Assembly (NCBI GenBank): GCA_029948255.1
Contig: JALIZF010001758.1
Span: 249,501 to 313,500 of the forward strand
Source: Telmatactis stephensoni
Lineage: Eukaryota > Cnidaria > Anthozoa > Actiniaria > Isophelliidae
Length of the DNA: 64,000 nt
Reading direction: 5' to 3'
Shown: positions 10,529 through 21,100 of the stretch, piece after piece
Numbering within the stretch: position 1 is the stretch's first letter
Layout: the number at the start of each line of letters is the position of its first letter
The notes under the pieces: model-generated
The model's database searches: none
What the model saw: only the letters and a program-made list of their open reading frames with translations
What the model was told of the DNA's origin: nothing
Made by a program: the position numbers and the translations under genes

Positions 10529-10693
10529 ATATAAAACGCGCGCGCATGTCTCTGTACTGTGATATAAACACTCTGGAAGATGTAGAGCACTCGAAAAGCA
10601 AGAGAAACAAGCTAAGCTTGCTTTTCTCTTGCTCTACATCTTCCATCGTGTTTATATCACAGTACAGAAACATGCGCGCGCGCGTTTTATATT
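10529..10693. mobile_element. 165-bp hairpin element with GCGCGC-rich ends
   Basis: Arms of about 80 bp pair nearly perfectly: AATATAAAACGCGCGCGCAT at the left, its complement at the right, with the centre at GCTAAGC near 10610-10616. It is preceded at 10430-10500 by a related partial arm (CGCGCGCGCTGATTAG, TGTTTATATCAGAGGACAG), so the element may be compound. The 158-codon open frame across it is not coding. Confidence 0.88.
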
Positions 10694-11071
10694 CCTTAAT
10701 GAGAAAACCGGCTGGGATAGGATTTTCCGCTTGTGAAAGGGGTTTCTTCCCACTTAAGATATCGAAAAAAAAAGTACTTTTTTTCCTTCATATATTGTAC
10801 TGTTATTGTATATCATCATTATCTTTATTCATATATTTACTTATTATTAACTTTTACATACATTTTCGCTTATTTTTTCCGGTATACAAATTTATTCAAT
10901 AGCGAAGCGCAAAAGTAACGTCACAACTCGGACAAACAAATCAATTTTTTCATCTCCTTGAGCCTGATTTCGGTACTTTGGATTTTAATGACCATTTTTT
11001 TAAACATAAGCAACGTTTTCATAATTCAAATGTAGGTTTCTGATTGTTCTATTCAGTACAAGCAAGGAGCA

Positions 11072-11311
11072 AGGATGGCACAGTTGGTTAGTGCGCGGCC
11101 TTCGGTGCGAGAGGTCCCTAGCTAGTTCGATCCCCAGTGACTTCATATCCTTGTTTCAACTTCTTTCCTTTCCGTGTAGTTTTAATTAGCTTTAAATACT
11201 CGAGGGCGCACCTTCGAACGCTTGATACATGAGCCTTTGGCTCGGGAGACTGGGCAACCATTCCTCGCGGACTCGAAGTAAAATAAATAACCTTTACCTT
11301 TACCTTTTACA
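11072..11311 (+). mobile_element. tRNA-derived SINE
   Basis: The head has a pol III A box (TGGCACAGTTGGTTAGTGCG, from 11076) and, about 30 bp on, a B box (AGTTCGATCC, 11124-11133). A tRNA-unrelated body follows (CTCGAGGGCGCACC...GGCTCGGGAGACTGG), and it ends with the simple tail CCTTTA/CTTTAC repeated three times at 11290-11311. A-box/B-box spacing and the repeated tail are diagnostic of tRNA SINEs. Confidence 0.85.
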
Positions 11312-11478
11312 ATTACCGATTCATAATGTTTGTCTGAGTATGCGTGTATTACGCGTGCTTTTTTAGTACCGCTGTACAACGCTATTGTTCTATGTGAACC
11401 CGCTACTCGCGAACCCACTGCTAAATTCCATCTGGTTTGCTACCTATAATTAAAGTTCTCATTCTCGCCCTAAAGAAC

Positions 11479-12213
11479 ATGAAGTTTATCTGTGCAGGGC
11501 TTTTTAAGACAGGCACCAAGTCCATAGCAAAGGCCCTCAGGACTCTTGGATTTAAAGTCTGGGATTTCGACGACCAGCTTTTACACCATGGAGACGAATG
11601 GTATGACCTGTACTACAAAGATAAAGTTCCTGATTTCTACAACATGTTTAAAGACGTTGATGTCGTTATAGACTTCCCTGCTAATTTCTTCTTTGAAGAA
11701 CTCATGGAAGCCTTCCCTGATGCTAAGGTGATCCTGTCTGAACGAAACGACGAAGAGTCATGGGTGAAAAGTGCCAAGAACCAATTGGAGGTGATTTATT
11801 CTTCTCCTTTGACAAGACTTCGATATCTTTTACCAACTTATAACAAGTATTATCTCATTGGATATGCTCAGGTGAACGCATTTTTGGGCACCGCAGATCC
11901 TAATGCTACTTACATCTACCGTAAACGCTATAAGTGGCACAATGACCGAGTCAAGACTATTGTTCCTAAAGATAAGCTGTTGGTTTATAGAGTCCAGCAA
12001 GGATGGGAACCACTGTGCAGATTCACTGGAACTAAAGTACCCAGTGAATCATTCCCACACATCAATATCAAGGGTGTTATTATCGAGACCTTTCAAAGTG
12101 AGACTGAATATGGTCGTAAAATCGCACGTGAAGCAAAATTGGTGAAGATCTGTTTTAGCTGTCTGGTAGTATTGTTGTCTGTACTGATTTACAGCTGGTA
12201 CATTATGGAGTGA
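11479..12213 (+). CDS. Sulfotransfer_4-type sulfotransferase-like protein, C-terminal membrane anchor
   Basis: 244 residues from the ATG at 11479 to TGA. MKFICAGLFKTGTKSIAKAL contains the 5'-phosphosulfate-binding loop (GLFKTGTKS) of PAPS-dependent sulfotransferases. VIDFPANFFFEELMEAFPDA leads into VILSERNDEESWVKS, which matches the family's 3'-phosphate-binding strand and helix (R..D....S). A hydrophobic C-terminal segment (about residues 219-240, CFSCLVVLLSVLIYSWYI) predicts a tail anchor, so the enzyme would face the cytosol or Golgi lumen. Substrate unknown. A pyrimidine tract followed by CTAAAG directly before AACATG looks like a splice acceptor, so an upstream, possibly non-coding exon is likely. 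A 25-bp palindrome (12270-12297) and AATAAA (12325) follow the stop. The family is expanded in cnidarians and also occurs in fungi. Confidence 0.83.
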   Translation: MKFICAGLFKTGTKSIAKALRTLGFKVWDFDDQLLHHGDEWYDLYYKDKVPDFYNMFKDVDVVIDFPANFFFEELMEAFPDAKVILSERNDEESWVKSAKNQLEVIYSSPLTRLRYLLPTYNKYYLIGYAQVNAFLGTADPNATYIYRKRYKWHNDRVKTIVPKDKLLVYRVQQGWEPLCRFTGTKVPSESFPHINIKGVIIETFQSETEYGRKIAREAKLVKICFSCLVVLLSVLIYSWYIME

Positions 12214-12324
12214 AATGTAGCACAGATATACTAGATAGTATGAAGATCTTTATGAAGAATGACGATAGACAAACAGAGCATAATTTATGCTCTGTTCGAC
12301 CATCGACTTATGGAATTAAGGAAG

Positions 12325-12330
12325 AATAAA
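12325..12330 (+). promoter_or_regulatory. polyadenylation signal of the sulfotransferase-like gene
   Basis: AATAAA about 110 bp after the stop codon. It follows a perfect palindrome built on CAGAGCATAATTTATGCTCTG at about 12272-12296. Confidence 0.6.
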
Positions 12331-13141
12331 CCTCATGTTTTCATGGTTCGGTTATGTTTGCATATTCGTAATTTATAAAACTCCTAATGATCAGTCGTGG
12401 TGTAGCTGGCCGTCCTTAGTGTCGTCACGCAACGCTCGAGCATTGCGTGACGCTCTACCACTGCTTGTTTTGCGAGAAACTATTTTACTCGTTATTATTA
12501 TGATGATGATGATGAAGACGAAACGATACGCAGTCTGTTGAAGTTGAACTTGTAGTATTTTTATAGGACAGAAAACATTTTATTTGTAGGCAGCTGTGTT
12601 GTCATACTTTTACTTTTACTGGTATAATAGACAAATGTGTACCTTGTATGGCTTTAATGTAAGGGAAACGAAAATGATTTCAAGAAGGAATAAAGTAGCA
12701 AATGTGCATTTTTCATATTTCCACTCAAGTCTTGTCTTCTACGTAGCCGCAATTTGTCCTATCCCTTAAAGCTAAACGCATGCGCACTTGTAAGATTCGA
12801 AATGACGTAGCGCGCACATTTGCCTGCAGTTAGTGCATTTTAAAAACTTTTTTTGAAGCAACTGATGGCTCATCTAGTTATATAGAGACGGACCATTAGA
12901 AAAGTTTGGGGTTTCGGGTTTGGGATTCTTGTGTAAAATTCGAGCAGAAAGAGACTAGGGACTTGCCAAGTCTTCCTCGTCTCCGAATTTCCGCAGGACA
13001 TCCAAAAGCGAGAGTTGCCTTCAGAAGAACTTTTTTCCCACAATTTTACTAGTCCCAATATTCTACCTCTGTAAGCCCGGTAAGCTGAATATGACTAGCT
13101 GCTCTGTGTCAGCTAGTTCTAACTCCACTGCTACAAAGTAA

Positions 13142-13341
13142 AGGCCCGGACACAACATTTCTTGAAACATTTGCTGAAACATCGCGCGCAACACAATGAT
13201 GCGGCGTGTGTCCACCCAACGTTGCGCGCAACAGCCGCAGAAGTAGGATCGAGTTCTACTTCTGTAACTGTCCAGAACTGTTGCGCGGTGTTTCAGCGAT
13301 TACAAATGTTTCGGAAAAAGTTGCACCATGTGTCCGGGCCT
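13142..13341. mobile_element. PIF/Harbinger-type MITE with TAA target duplication
   Basis: Perfect short inverted ends AGGCCCGGACAC...GTGTCCGGGCCT, flanked on both sides by TAA (13139-13141 and 13342-13344). The interior has GAAACATCGCGCGCAAC words in both orientations. It is the best preserved copy of the GCGCGCAAC repeat family. Confidence 0.85.
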
Positions 13342-13344
13342 TAA

Positions 13345-14330
13345 CTTTCACTGCAGCTCTTTTTGCAACATTGCGCGAAACACATAGCTGCAATGTGTGC
13401 ATTGTCCACCCTGGTGCGCGCAATAATAGCGACCTCAAGATTTACGACGGGAACGAGGACGGCGATGCCGGACGATGACGCAAGCACGTTTTCAAAACGG
13501 TTTTACCGGGGGTACTCCCTTACAAAAGTGGTAGGGGTGCTCGAATGACCTTTTAGGGTCGAAAATATGACCCGCTCGTACCTTTTAGGGTTTCCAGTTC
13601 ATAGCGTACCTTTTAGGGTCAGGATAACGAAAATCACATAAAGATTGAAACGATCTCACATACGAATATTCTTTATAAAAATTGTTAGTTGAATGTGGTC
13701 GTACCTTTTAGGGTATAAAATCGGCATCTCCGATAATTTATGCGTACCTTTTAGGGTCATTTTCAAAACCATCCCTCGAGTTCCTCTACCACTTTTGTAA
13801 GGGAGTACCCCCCTCCCCCATCCTCGTTTTTACATTTTCACGCGCCCGGTCGTCCTTGATGTTGCCGTCCTCGCTAGGACGTGAGAAAGCACCAACTGAC
13901 GTCCTGGCAACGCCGGCAACGGCAAGGACGACGGCGCGTGCATGTAAAACCGTTTTGAAAACGTGCTTGCGTTATTGTCCGGCGTCGTCGTTCTCGTTCC
14001 TAACGTAGGCCGTAAGGTCGCTATTTGTAGGTTTAGGATCGACTTCTGCTTCTGCAGCATTGCGCGCAAAACAAAGTTGCACTGTATGTCCACCCATCGG
14101 CAGAAACAGTTTCAGGTTTTAGGATCGGAGTTCTACTTCTGCAACGTTTTATTCGACGTTTTGCGCACCACAGAGGTGCACCGTATGTCTACCCGTTACC
14201 AACAGTCCGGCGCAACAGTTGTAAGTTTAAGATCGAGTCCTACTTTTGCAACATTGCGCGCAAAAAGGGATGAACATACGGTACAATTACCCAATTTACA
14301 ATTGCGCGCAACGTTACAGAAAAACTTCTC
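13345..14330. mobile_element. nested MITE complex (three layers)
   Basis: The outer sequence (13345-13423 and 14026-14330) is another GCGCGCAAC-family element. It is split by a second element with about 82-bp inverted arms, 13424-13505 (AATAGCGACC...AAACGGTTTTAC) and 13944-14025 (the inverted counterpart). That element is split in turn by the GTACCTTTTAGGG MITE at 13507-13814. Each layer's ends pair across the inserted one, which gives the insertion order outside to inside. Confidence 0.75.
13507..13814. mobile_element. GTACCTTTTAGGG-motif MITE, copy 1
   Basis: Perfect terminal inverted repeats of about 27 bp, GGGGGTACTCCCTTACAAAA at the left and the inverse at the right. Five (G)TACCTTTTAGGG motifs in the same orientation at about 13547, 13578, 13606, 13701 and 13744: three closely spaced, a gap of about 95 bp, then two. 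Copies 2 and 3 are at 40522-40924 and 47738-48105. Confidence 0.88.
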
Positions 14331-15080
14331 ATTTTCAAGCGGTCAGATTTGGCTATGGACCTATAGCGTGAGTAGTAGTCCGACCATCTGTACATACAAA
14401 GCCTTATCTCTTGTGAGACTGTCCTGACTGTACCCCACGTAGAGTACTTGATACGCTTTGCTGGACTCAGGCTAGCCATCGGCACCACTGTGAATCGTTT
14501 AGATCTACAACACAACAACAGATTCCATTAGAAACCGCCAAGATTGATTTTAAATGACACGATATTGATCCCACGCGAAGAGCACCTTTAATAATGTGCT
14601 TGCCGACTATATGATAACTTATCACTCAGGCTATAAGATGTCATCAAATAACCTTTATCTAGATCACAATGAAAAACACAGAGAAATAAGAGATGTCTTC
14701 ACAGGCTAAAAACTATTAGAAGAGAAAATAAAGAGCAGGTTTGCGTGTAGTTTAATGTGAGAGTAGTGGAGTGTACTATGGGAAAGAAGAGAAGTAAAAT
14801 GGCCTCTTATGATAGCTTGAAAAGCTAATTAATTACACTGCAAAAGCGATAACACTGTATCATGAAGCTAAGTGTGAAGTTCTTATCATAATTCCACAAA
14901 CAAACACTGGACTTCCGCTGCTTAATCGCTTTAATGAACAGATTACTCTGATTACTAAATACAGTTATGGTTACTCTCTTGTGTCTTTTTACAGCTCATT
15001 TTGCTGCCTAATTTGGTATGTTAGTTCTGAGTAATAAGAAAGTCAGCTGGTTTGTAATCGATCACTTAGTCGGTTTTCCG
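14331..15080. other. intergenic stretch with no recognised feature
   Basis: AT-rich sequence with no open frame resembling a protein, no splice-bounded exon and no repeat structure noticed. Confidence 0.6.
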
Positions 15081-15600
15081 ACCATCCTGCATCCATCCAT
15101 CTATCAATCCGTCCTTCCTTCCATCCATCCATCCATCCATCCACTTATTTATTTATTTTTGCTTGTTTCGTTCACGCACTGCTCAGTTTACATCCTACAT
15201 CCTACTTTGCAATACTCTTACGACAGAAGTCATAAGATCCATATTTATTTTATGGTGTATCAAAGAATCAAAGTCATTTTCAAATCCATCCATCCATCCA
15301 TCCATCCATCCATTCATTTATTTATTAGTATTTTACTCGTTTCATTCATGCAGTACACTGCTACTTTGTACTGGTACTCTGAAATACTTATTCGAGAAAG
15401 AGTTGTAATAGCCATCATTCCTAGCGGGATCGAGAATCGAAGACATTTTCATATCAATCCATCCATCCAGTTTCATTTATGCAGTACGCTGTTGGTATAT
15501 TTTAGTACTCTGAAATACCACTTATTCGACAGATATTGTAAAAGCCATCATTTCCTATCCGGTTCGAGAATCAAAGACATTTTCATCATATTTTCCCACT
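15081..15600. repeat. three diverged units of about 175 bp, each with a CATC microsatellite
   Basis: Each unit begins with a CATC run (15086-15142, 15286-15313, 15455-15470) and continues with TTTATT, TCGTTCA.GCA.T.C, CTTATTCGA and ATCAAAGACATTTTCA-like words. Copies near 15160, 15340 and 15480 are progressively diverged. Confidence 0.75.
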
Positions 15601-16334
15601 TTAGATGCAGCGCAAATATTCCTAATGCTCAACATTCACCCCACCACTCATTTCACACAAATACGTAGTAACTTGAACTTAGTGACAACGCGTTGACATC
15701 TTGTGTGTTTATATACTTTGATAATAAAGCACTTATCAAGTCTCTTATCAGAACCACTAAGCTCATTAGTTTGACTGAGGAAATATTTAGTTTCTTGTAC
15801 ACCCACTGTTGCCCGTGTTCTTAGGTCAAGGTAATGGTTACCCTCCCATGAATCACGGCGAACCCACTTCCCCACTCTTACAGCGGTTTGTCCGGAACGG
15901 AGATATGGCAGCTTTCAAGATAATTTTCCAGGATTTTTTGACGTTTTTTTGCAGAAAGAGTGATGAGAGGACAGGTCTTTAAGTAAGGTTACTTGGAATT
16001 GAGGATCTAATTGAGGGTTGGTTCATGTCTGAGTTAACAGACATTTCTATTGGCCATCTGTGACAAAGGCACGCATGTCACGCATGTCTCTCAGTCCTGT
16101 GCTGTAAGATCGTGATAGCTCGACAAGTGTGAGTTAAAAGAGAAGTAAATACAATCAAGGCACTTAACAATGAGACAAGCGTCAATGCTTACGGCATTTT
16201 ATCCAGTCGCCAATGAGATAAGGATACTTGAGTGTCGTGGGAATATTCCATTGCGCTGTCAGCACACTTAGTCTTATCGTATGGTAATCATAAACATACT
16301 TGCTGTATCTTTGCTTGATTTGTCGTCAATTCAT

Positions 16335-16640
16335 TAAAACAGTTTGACGAGATAGTTTGAAACTTTGCACCCTGTTCATTTGTATTACTTCACTATTCGT
16401 CCCATTTCTTCCTTTTCTTCGCCCATTCATTTCCCATTGCGTTTCTTAGTATTCTACTCAATTTCTCGTCAAAATGTAATTAAGACAATTTGACGAGATA
16501 GTGTGAAACTTTGCTCTCTGTTCATTGTCTACTTTTCGTTCCATTTGCTTTCTATTTTATAGTTGTTTTTTCCGTCCATTCAATTTCTTAGCGTTTCTCA
16601 GTTTCCTGGTGAATGAGACAACTTGACGCGTAGGTGTGTT
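16335..16640. repeat. two to three copies of a degenerate repeat of about 150 bp
   Basis: The block AGTTTGACGAGATAGTTTGAAACTTTGC...CCATT recurs at 16340, 16488 and, weakly, 16620 (ACTTGACGCG). The rest of 15876-18138 shows no recognisable feature. Confidence 0.65.
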
Positions 16641-18138
16641 GTTTCCTCTAAATCCCATTCATTTCCCCCTTTCCTTCGTCCTCCCATTTCTTTGATTGTT
16701 TCCGTTTGTTTTTGCTTCTTCTTTCTTATTTTCAATCTTCGTAACGAAACCACCCTTTAAGAGTACGCATGGGCGGGTGGAAAATCTAAATTGTGCATGG
16801 TTGTAGAAAAATAATCATTTGGATGTGTGTTGATAATCTGTTTTCCTTTCCTTCCAAAATATGAAATGACAGAAGAAGGAAATGAAAACCACGCAAAATC
16901 ACTTCTTGACGCGGTTGTTCTTTTTAAAGGTTTGGCTTCTTCAATATTTACTTTCTTCATCAAATTCTACCTATCGAACTTCAGCTTATAATATAATTAC
17001 AGTAACTAAGGTTTTTAAACTTTTGGGTGGGATTTCAGGATAGACGCCATGCAAGGCATGCATAGTGGAAGAACTTTTTCGGAGTATTTTACAACGCCCA
17101 AATTGCGCATCAAAGATGAACCATTTCCCACTGGCTAAACGATGTGAAATGGTTCGCAGAAACCCTACGTTTTCTCAAAATTTCCCAAAACTAACTGAAC
17201 AATCTAGACTTTTTCTCAGTTTCCCTCAAGGTCGTAACTAACGGAAATCCCAGAGACATAAATACACATCTTGTACCAAGCTATAAATACATGCTTTGCA
17301 TCATTAGCACCATGATTCAATATGACCTCAAATATGTGAATAGAAACAGGACTGGTCAGAGAAAGTGGTAAAAATAGCCGATTAATCGACTCACCCAAAC
17401 ACCTTGAAGAGAGGTTACTGACAAGGCAGATTTCCAAAATAGCTGTAAAACATTAAAAGACTCTAGACCTCCTACAAAACGTCCCGTGCTGCTCAAACTA
17501 GAGCACATTTAAAGTATAAGCACGAATTAATTTCTCGTGTTTCAAAACTTCAACACTTTTTCTTTTCATGCAAAGGCTGAATTTCTTTCTAACTCTGTTG
17601 ACAATGATATTCTCCAGTCCCGCAAATGAAAATAACGCCCTCACATACTATCTGCGAGAGAAAGGAACTGACATTTAAGAGTTAAAGTGAGCAATTCCTT
17701 TTGTGGTAAAAACGGATTAGATACTCAGACGAACCAGTACTACCCAGCCTGTTCCAGCATTCCTAGAGTGCTTTTCCACAAGGATTTTACATTACACTCA
17801 AGCCGCCGAATCCGACACTCAAATCGCTCCGCTGAAAGGAGTAGGTGGCATTACGTGCATGTTGCTTAGTGTGTTGATTGTTGCATGCTGTCTGTACTTT
17901 CTCAAGGATTCTGAAATCCCTTGCAGGATGACTTGATATCACTATAGATGATAGAAGTTATTGGTTGCTTGGAGTTCATAGGTCCGTCTCCAGAAACGAC
18001 CCACAACTTTGATAAAGACCAAAGCACTGTCATCAATTCGTTAATTGGCGATTATTGGCTGTTTGAGCAAGAATTTAGCACAGTCACTGAGGAGTGCTGG
18101 GGATATCACACTTCGAAGACATCACACAAGGGATAGTT

Positions 18139-21100
18139 ATGGAGAGGAATTCGCAACGTGCTTCGCCTTCTTTGTCTGCTAAAGCGAACGCTTTTTCTAT
18201 CGCTTCTCTGATCGCATCCAAGCTAAACCAAGAAGGTGATAATTGTAAAATTGACACGAAAACGACTTAACTTTATCTTACACACTCTACTAAAGTTGAT
18301 TTGAACAACACCTTAAAGTAAACAAGAATTAAGAGAAAACGTACAATTTAAAATCGCTTTCTCGTGTTTTCAGGTGATGAGGATTCGACGGGGAAAAGAA
18401 GAGAGTCAGGTGAAGAACAAGAAGACGCGTTCGACTCGCATCGACCTGCCAAGAAGCAGAGAATCGACAATGAGGTCGACACAGATGAGGAGGATGAAGA
18501 AAGCAAGGATATCAACGTTGAGGAAGATGAGCCAATCGAGAACAAACCTTATGATAAAACAAGTGATCTAAAGAATATTAAAGTAGAACTCGAAGGACGG
18601 GACCTTTGGGAGAGATTCAATGAGTTGGGTACAGAGATGATCATTACTAAGGCTGGAAGGTAAGAACACAACTCTCAAAACTTGCATTTGCTCCCGTCAT
18701 GGATTGAACACAAGGAAAATTTTCAGCCCATATACTCAGAGCTTATTAGATGCCGTTCTATCGATAAAGTAATTGAAGATGTTAACAAGAAGTGAATATT
18801 ATGCATGATCTGCTTTTTCTCCAGTGTTATGGAATGTCTACGCACATCCGAAGCTTGATTTTCAGCTCAGACAGTCTAAAGCGCTGTATAGTTCGTTAAT
18901 AACTGCAGAATACGTGGCTAATAGTGCTAATTACAAATCTTAGATCTGAAAATCTTGTTCATTAGTATTGTGTACGATATGACCTCCGATCCTGTGAAAA
19001 GCTTCTAATCGAGTTTAGTGCAATGTAGAGCCATGAGATCGGCGATCCATCAGTGTACAAAACGATGCATTGAAATCGGTAGGAGATCACATCAATGTAC
19101 AAAACGATGCAATGAAATCTACAAGGCTTGACTTAAAACTTTCGTTATATCATCTTAACGTGATATTTCCCACGTTGCTTGGTGAAGTTCCTGCTATTAA
19201 CTCAGTTCTAGTGTTTTAACATTAGTTTCCTGTACTTTACAGCAGTTAGTTTGCGTGAGGAAAGCCCAACCGCATCATTAAATCAGCCCGCCACGCATCG
19301 GAAGCGTTCTACACTTTGTTGAAATGTACTGCGTTGAGTCAGCCCATGATGTTAACACTGCGGTATTGCAAAGTCATCGATGAAGATGAAACACTGAGAA
19401 CACTTTAAAATGAGCAATTAAGGAAAAAACAATCGAATTCCAATCAAAGAAAAGGTTGGAATGTCTTGTCAGTAGTTTTAAAAAGCATTTTAGTCCCAAT
19501 ATTGCAAACTGAGGATCTAAACACAATGGTTTTGAAAAATCTTTTCCAAATGCTGTTGTAATCATATTTTGAGAGACGTGTTGTTGCAAATAAGAGTCTA
19601 GTGCACGTTTTATTGCTTACTGACGTCGATAAACTTTGTTTATTCTAGATCAGTCTTCTTCCTGTTGTCAGGTTTTTGAAGTTCTTGAAAGAAAAAATAT
19701 ATCGTAATCCGGTTATCAGTCTTGGCAACTCAGTAAATAATGGCTAGAAAAGAAATCCATTCAACATTTGCCAAACTCTTTCAATTACTTTTCAATGAAC
19801 ATCATTGCTGTGCGTTCTTTCCTTGAAGTTGCGCTTGTGTAATTGCGCTTGTGTTGATGTGTGTAGAAATATTACCGGTCATCAATTAGGGAACAGCAAA
19901 TCCGTCATTGTTAATTGTGCAGACAGTACAAGCTGCACGAAATGGCTGGCAAAACACCATCAGCTTGACAATCCACTTTTCTCTACGTCTGCACCAGACA
20001 AAATCTTTTCACACGTAAGATACAGTCATTCAACAAAGTGTTATTTTTCCGTGCTCTGAGAGGCAGGGGCATTGGTCAGTTTTACATCATTAAAATCTAC
20101 GGCATGGGTGGTTTTGCTTATTTGAAAAAGATGTTGTATGAAGTGTTAAATTGAGTATAATTTGGAGCAGAACCGATCTGCAACTGAGTCATTTGTATAT
20201 CGAAGGTTAATGCAATTTTGTTGAGGACTCTAGCTCATTTAAATGCTGAGTCAAATTTTTGATGATCTCTTTAGTCTGTTTAAAAATTGTTTAGCAAAAG
20301 CAAAGCACAAAAGAACAAGCTTGCAGCAATGTGATATGCATAATGGTTAGTCAACTGAAGTTGAGTTCTTAATCGCGCGCACCAAGCCTCATCAATGCCA
20401 TTTCACGTTCATAATGAAGACAAATGCCCGCCTAGACGTCAGGAAACCGGTCAAACTGACATTATATCGCTAGGAATGAACCTTTTAAAACTTGAATCTT
20501 CAAACCGTTTTTTTTTTCAAAGCAGGATAAGACAGAGGTGTGCAACGATTCACTTCTATTGCCTTTTAGAATGTTGCGAAAAGTCCCGCCCCCCCCCCCC
20601 CCCCCCGGGCGAAAAGCAAGGCGATTTCAGTTTGATTCTATAGTTGTAGGATACTGATCGGAACTATTAACATAGCTTTAGGATTTAACTGCGTCTATGT
20701 TTCCTTTGAAGGTGTGATTCCTCTTATATAATTCATACTGAAAAATTTTCAAGAAAACGAAATTCGACCACTCCTCACTGATAATTGTATTGGTCATTGC
20801 AGACGAATGTTTCCAACTCTACGAGTGTCAGTGACTGGTGTTCAACCTAAAGCCAACTATCTAGTACTCATGGATATCGTTCCTGTAGATGACAAGAGAT
20901 ATCGATACGCCTATCACCGCTCCACGTGGCTAGTGGCAGGCAAGGCAGATCCCCCTGCTCAAGTTCGACTCTACATGCACCCTGACTCGCCCTTCACTGG
21001 GGAACAGCTTCAAAAACAAATCGTCTCATTTGAGAAAGTTAAACTTACTAATAATGATGGAGATCATAACGGACATGTAAGTATAGTCGAAGCATCATGA

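Noticed and set aside
10426..10902. Plus-strand ORF of 158 codons
   Set aside because: It runs through a near-perfect hairpin element and AT-rich flank; the peptide is of low complexity and has no domain.
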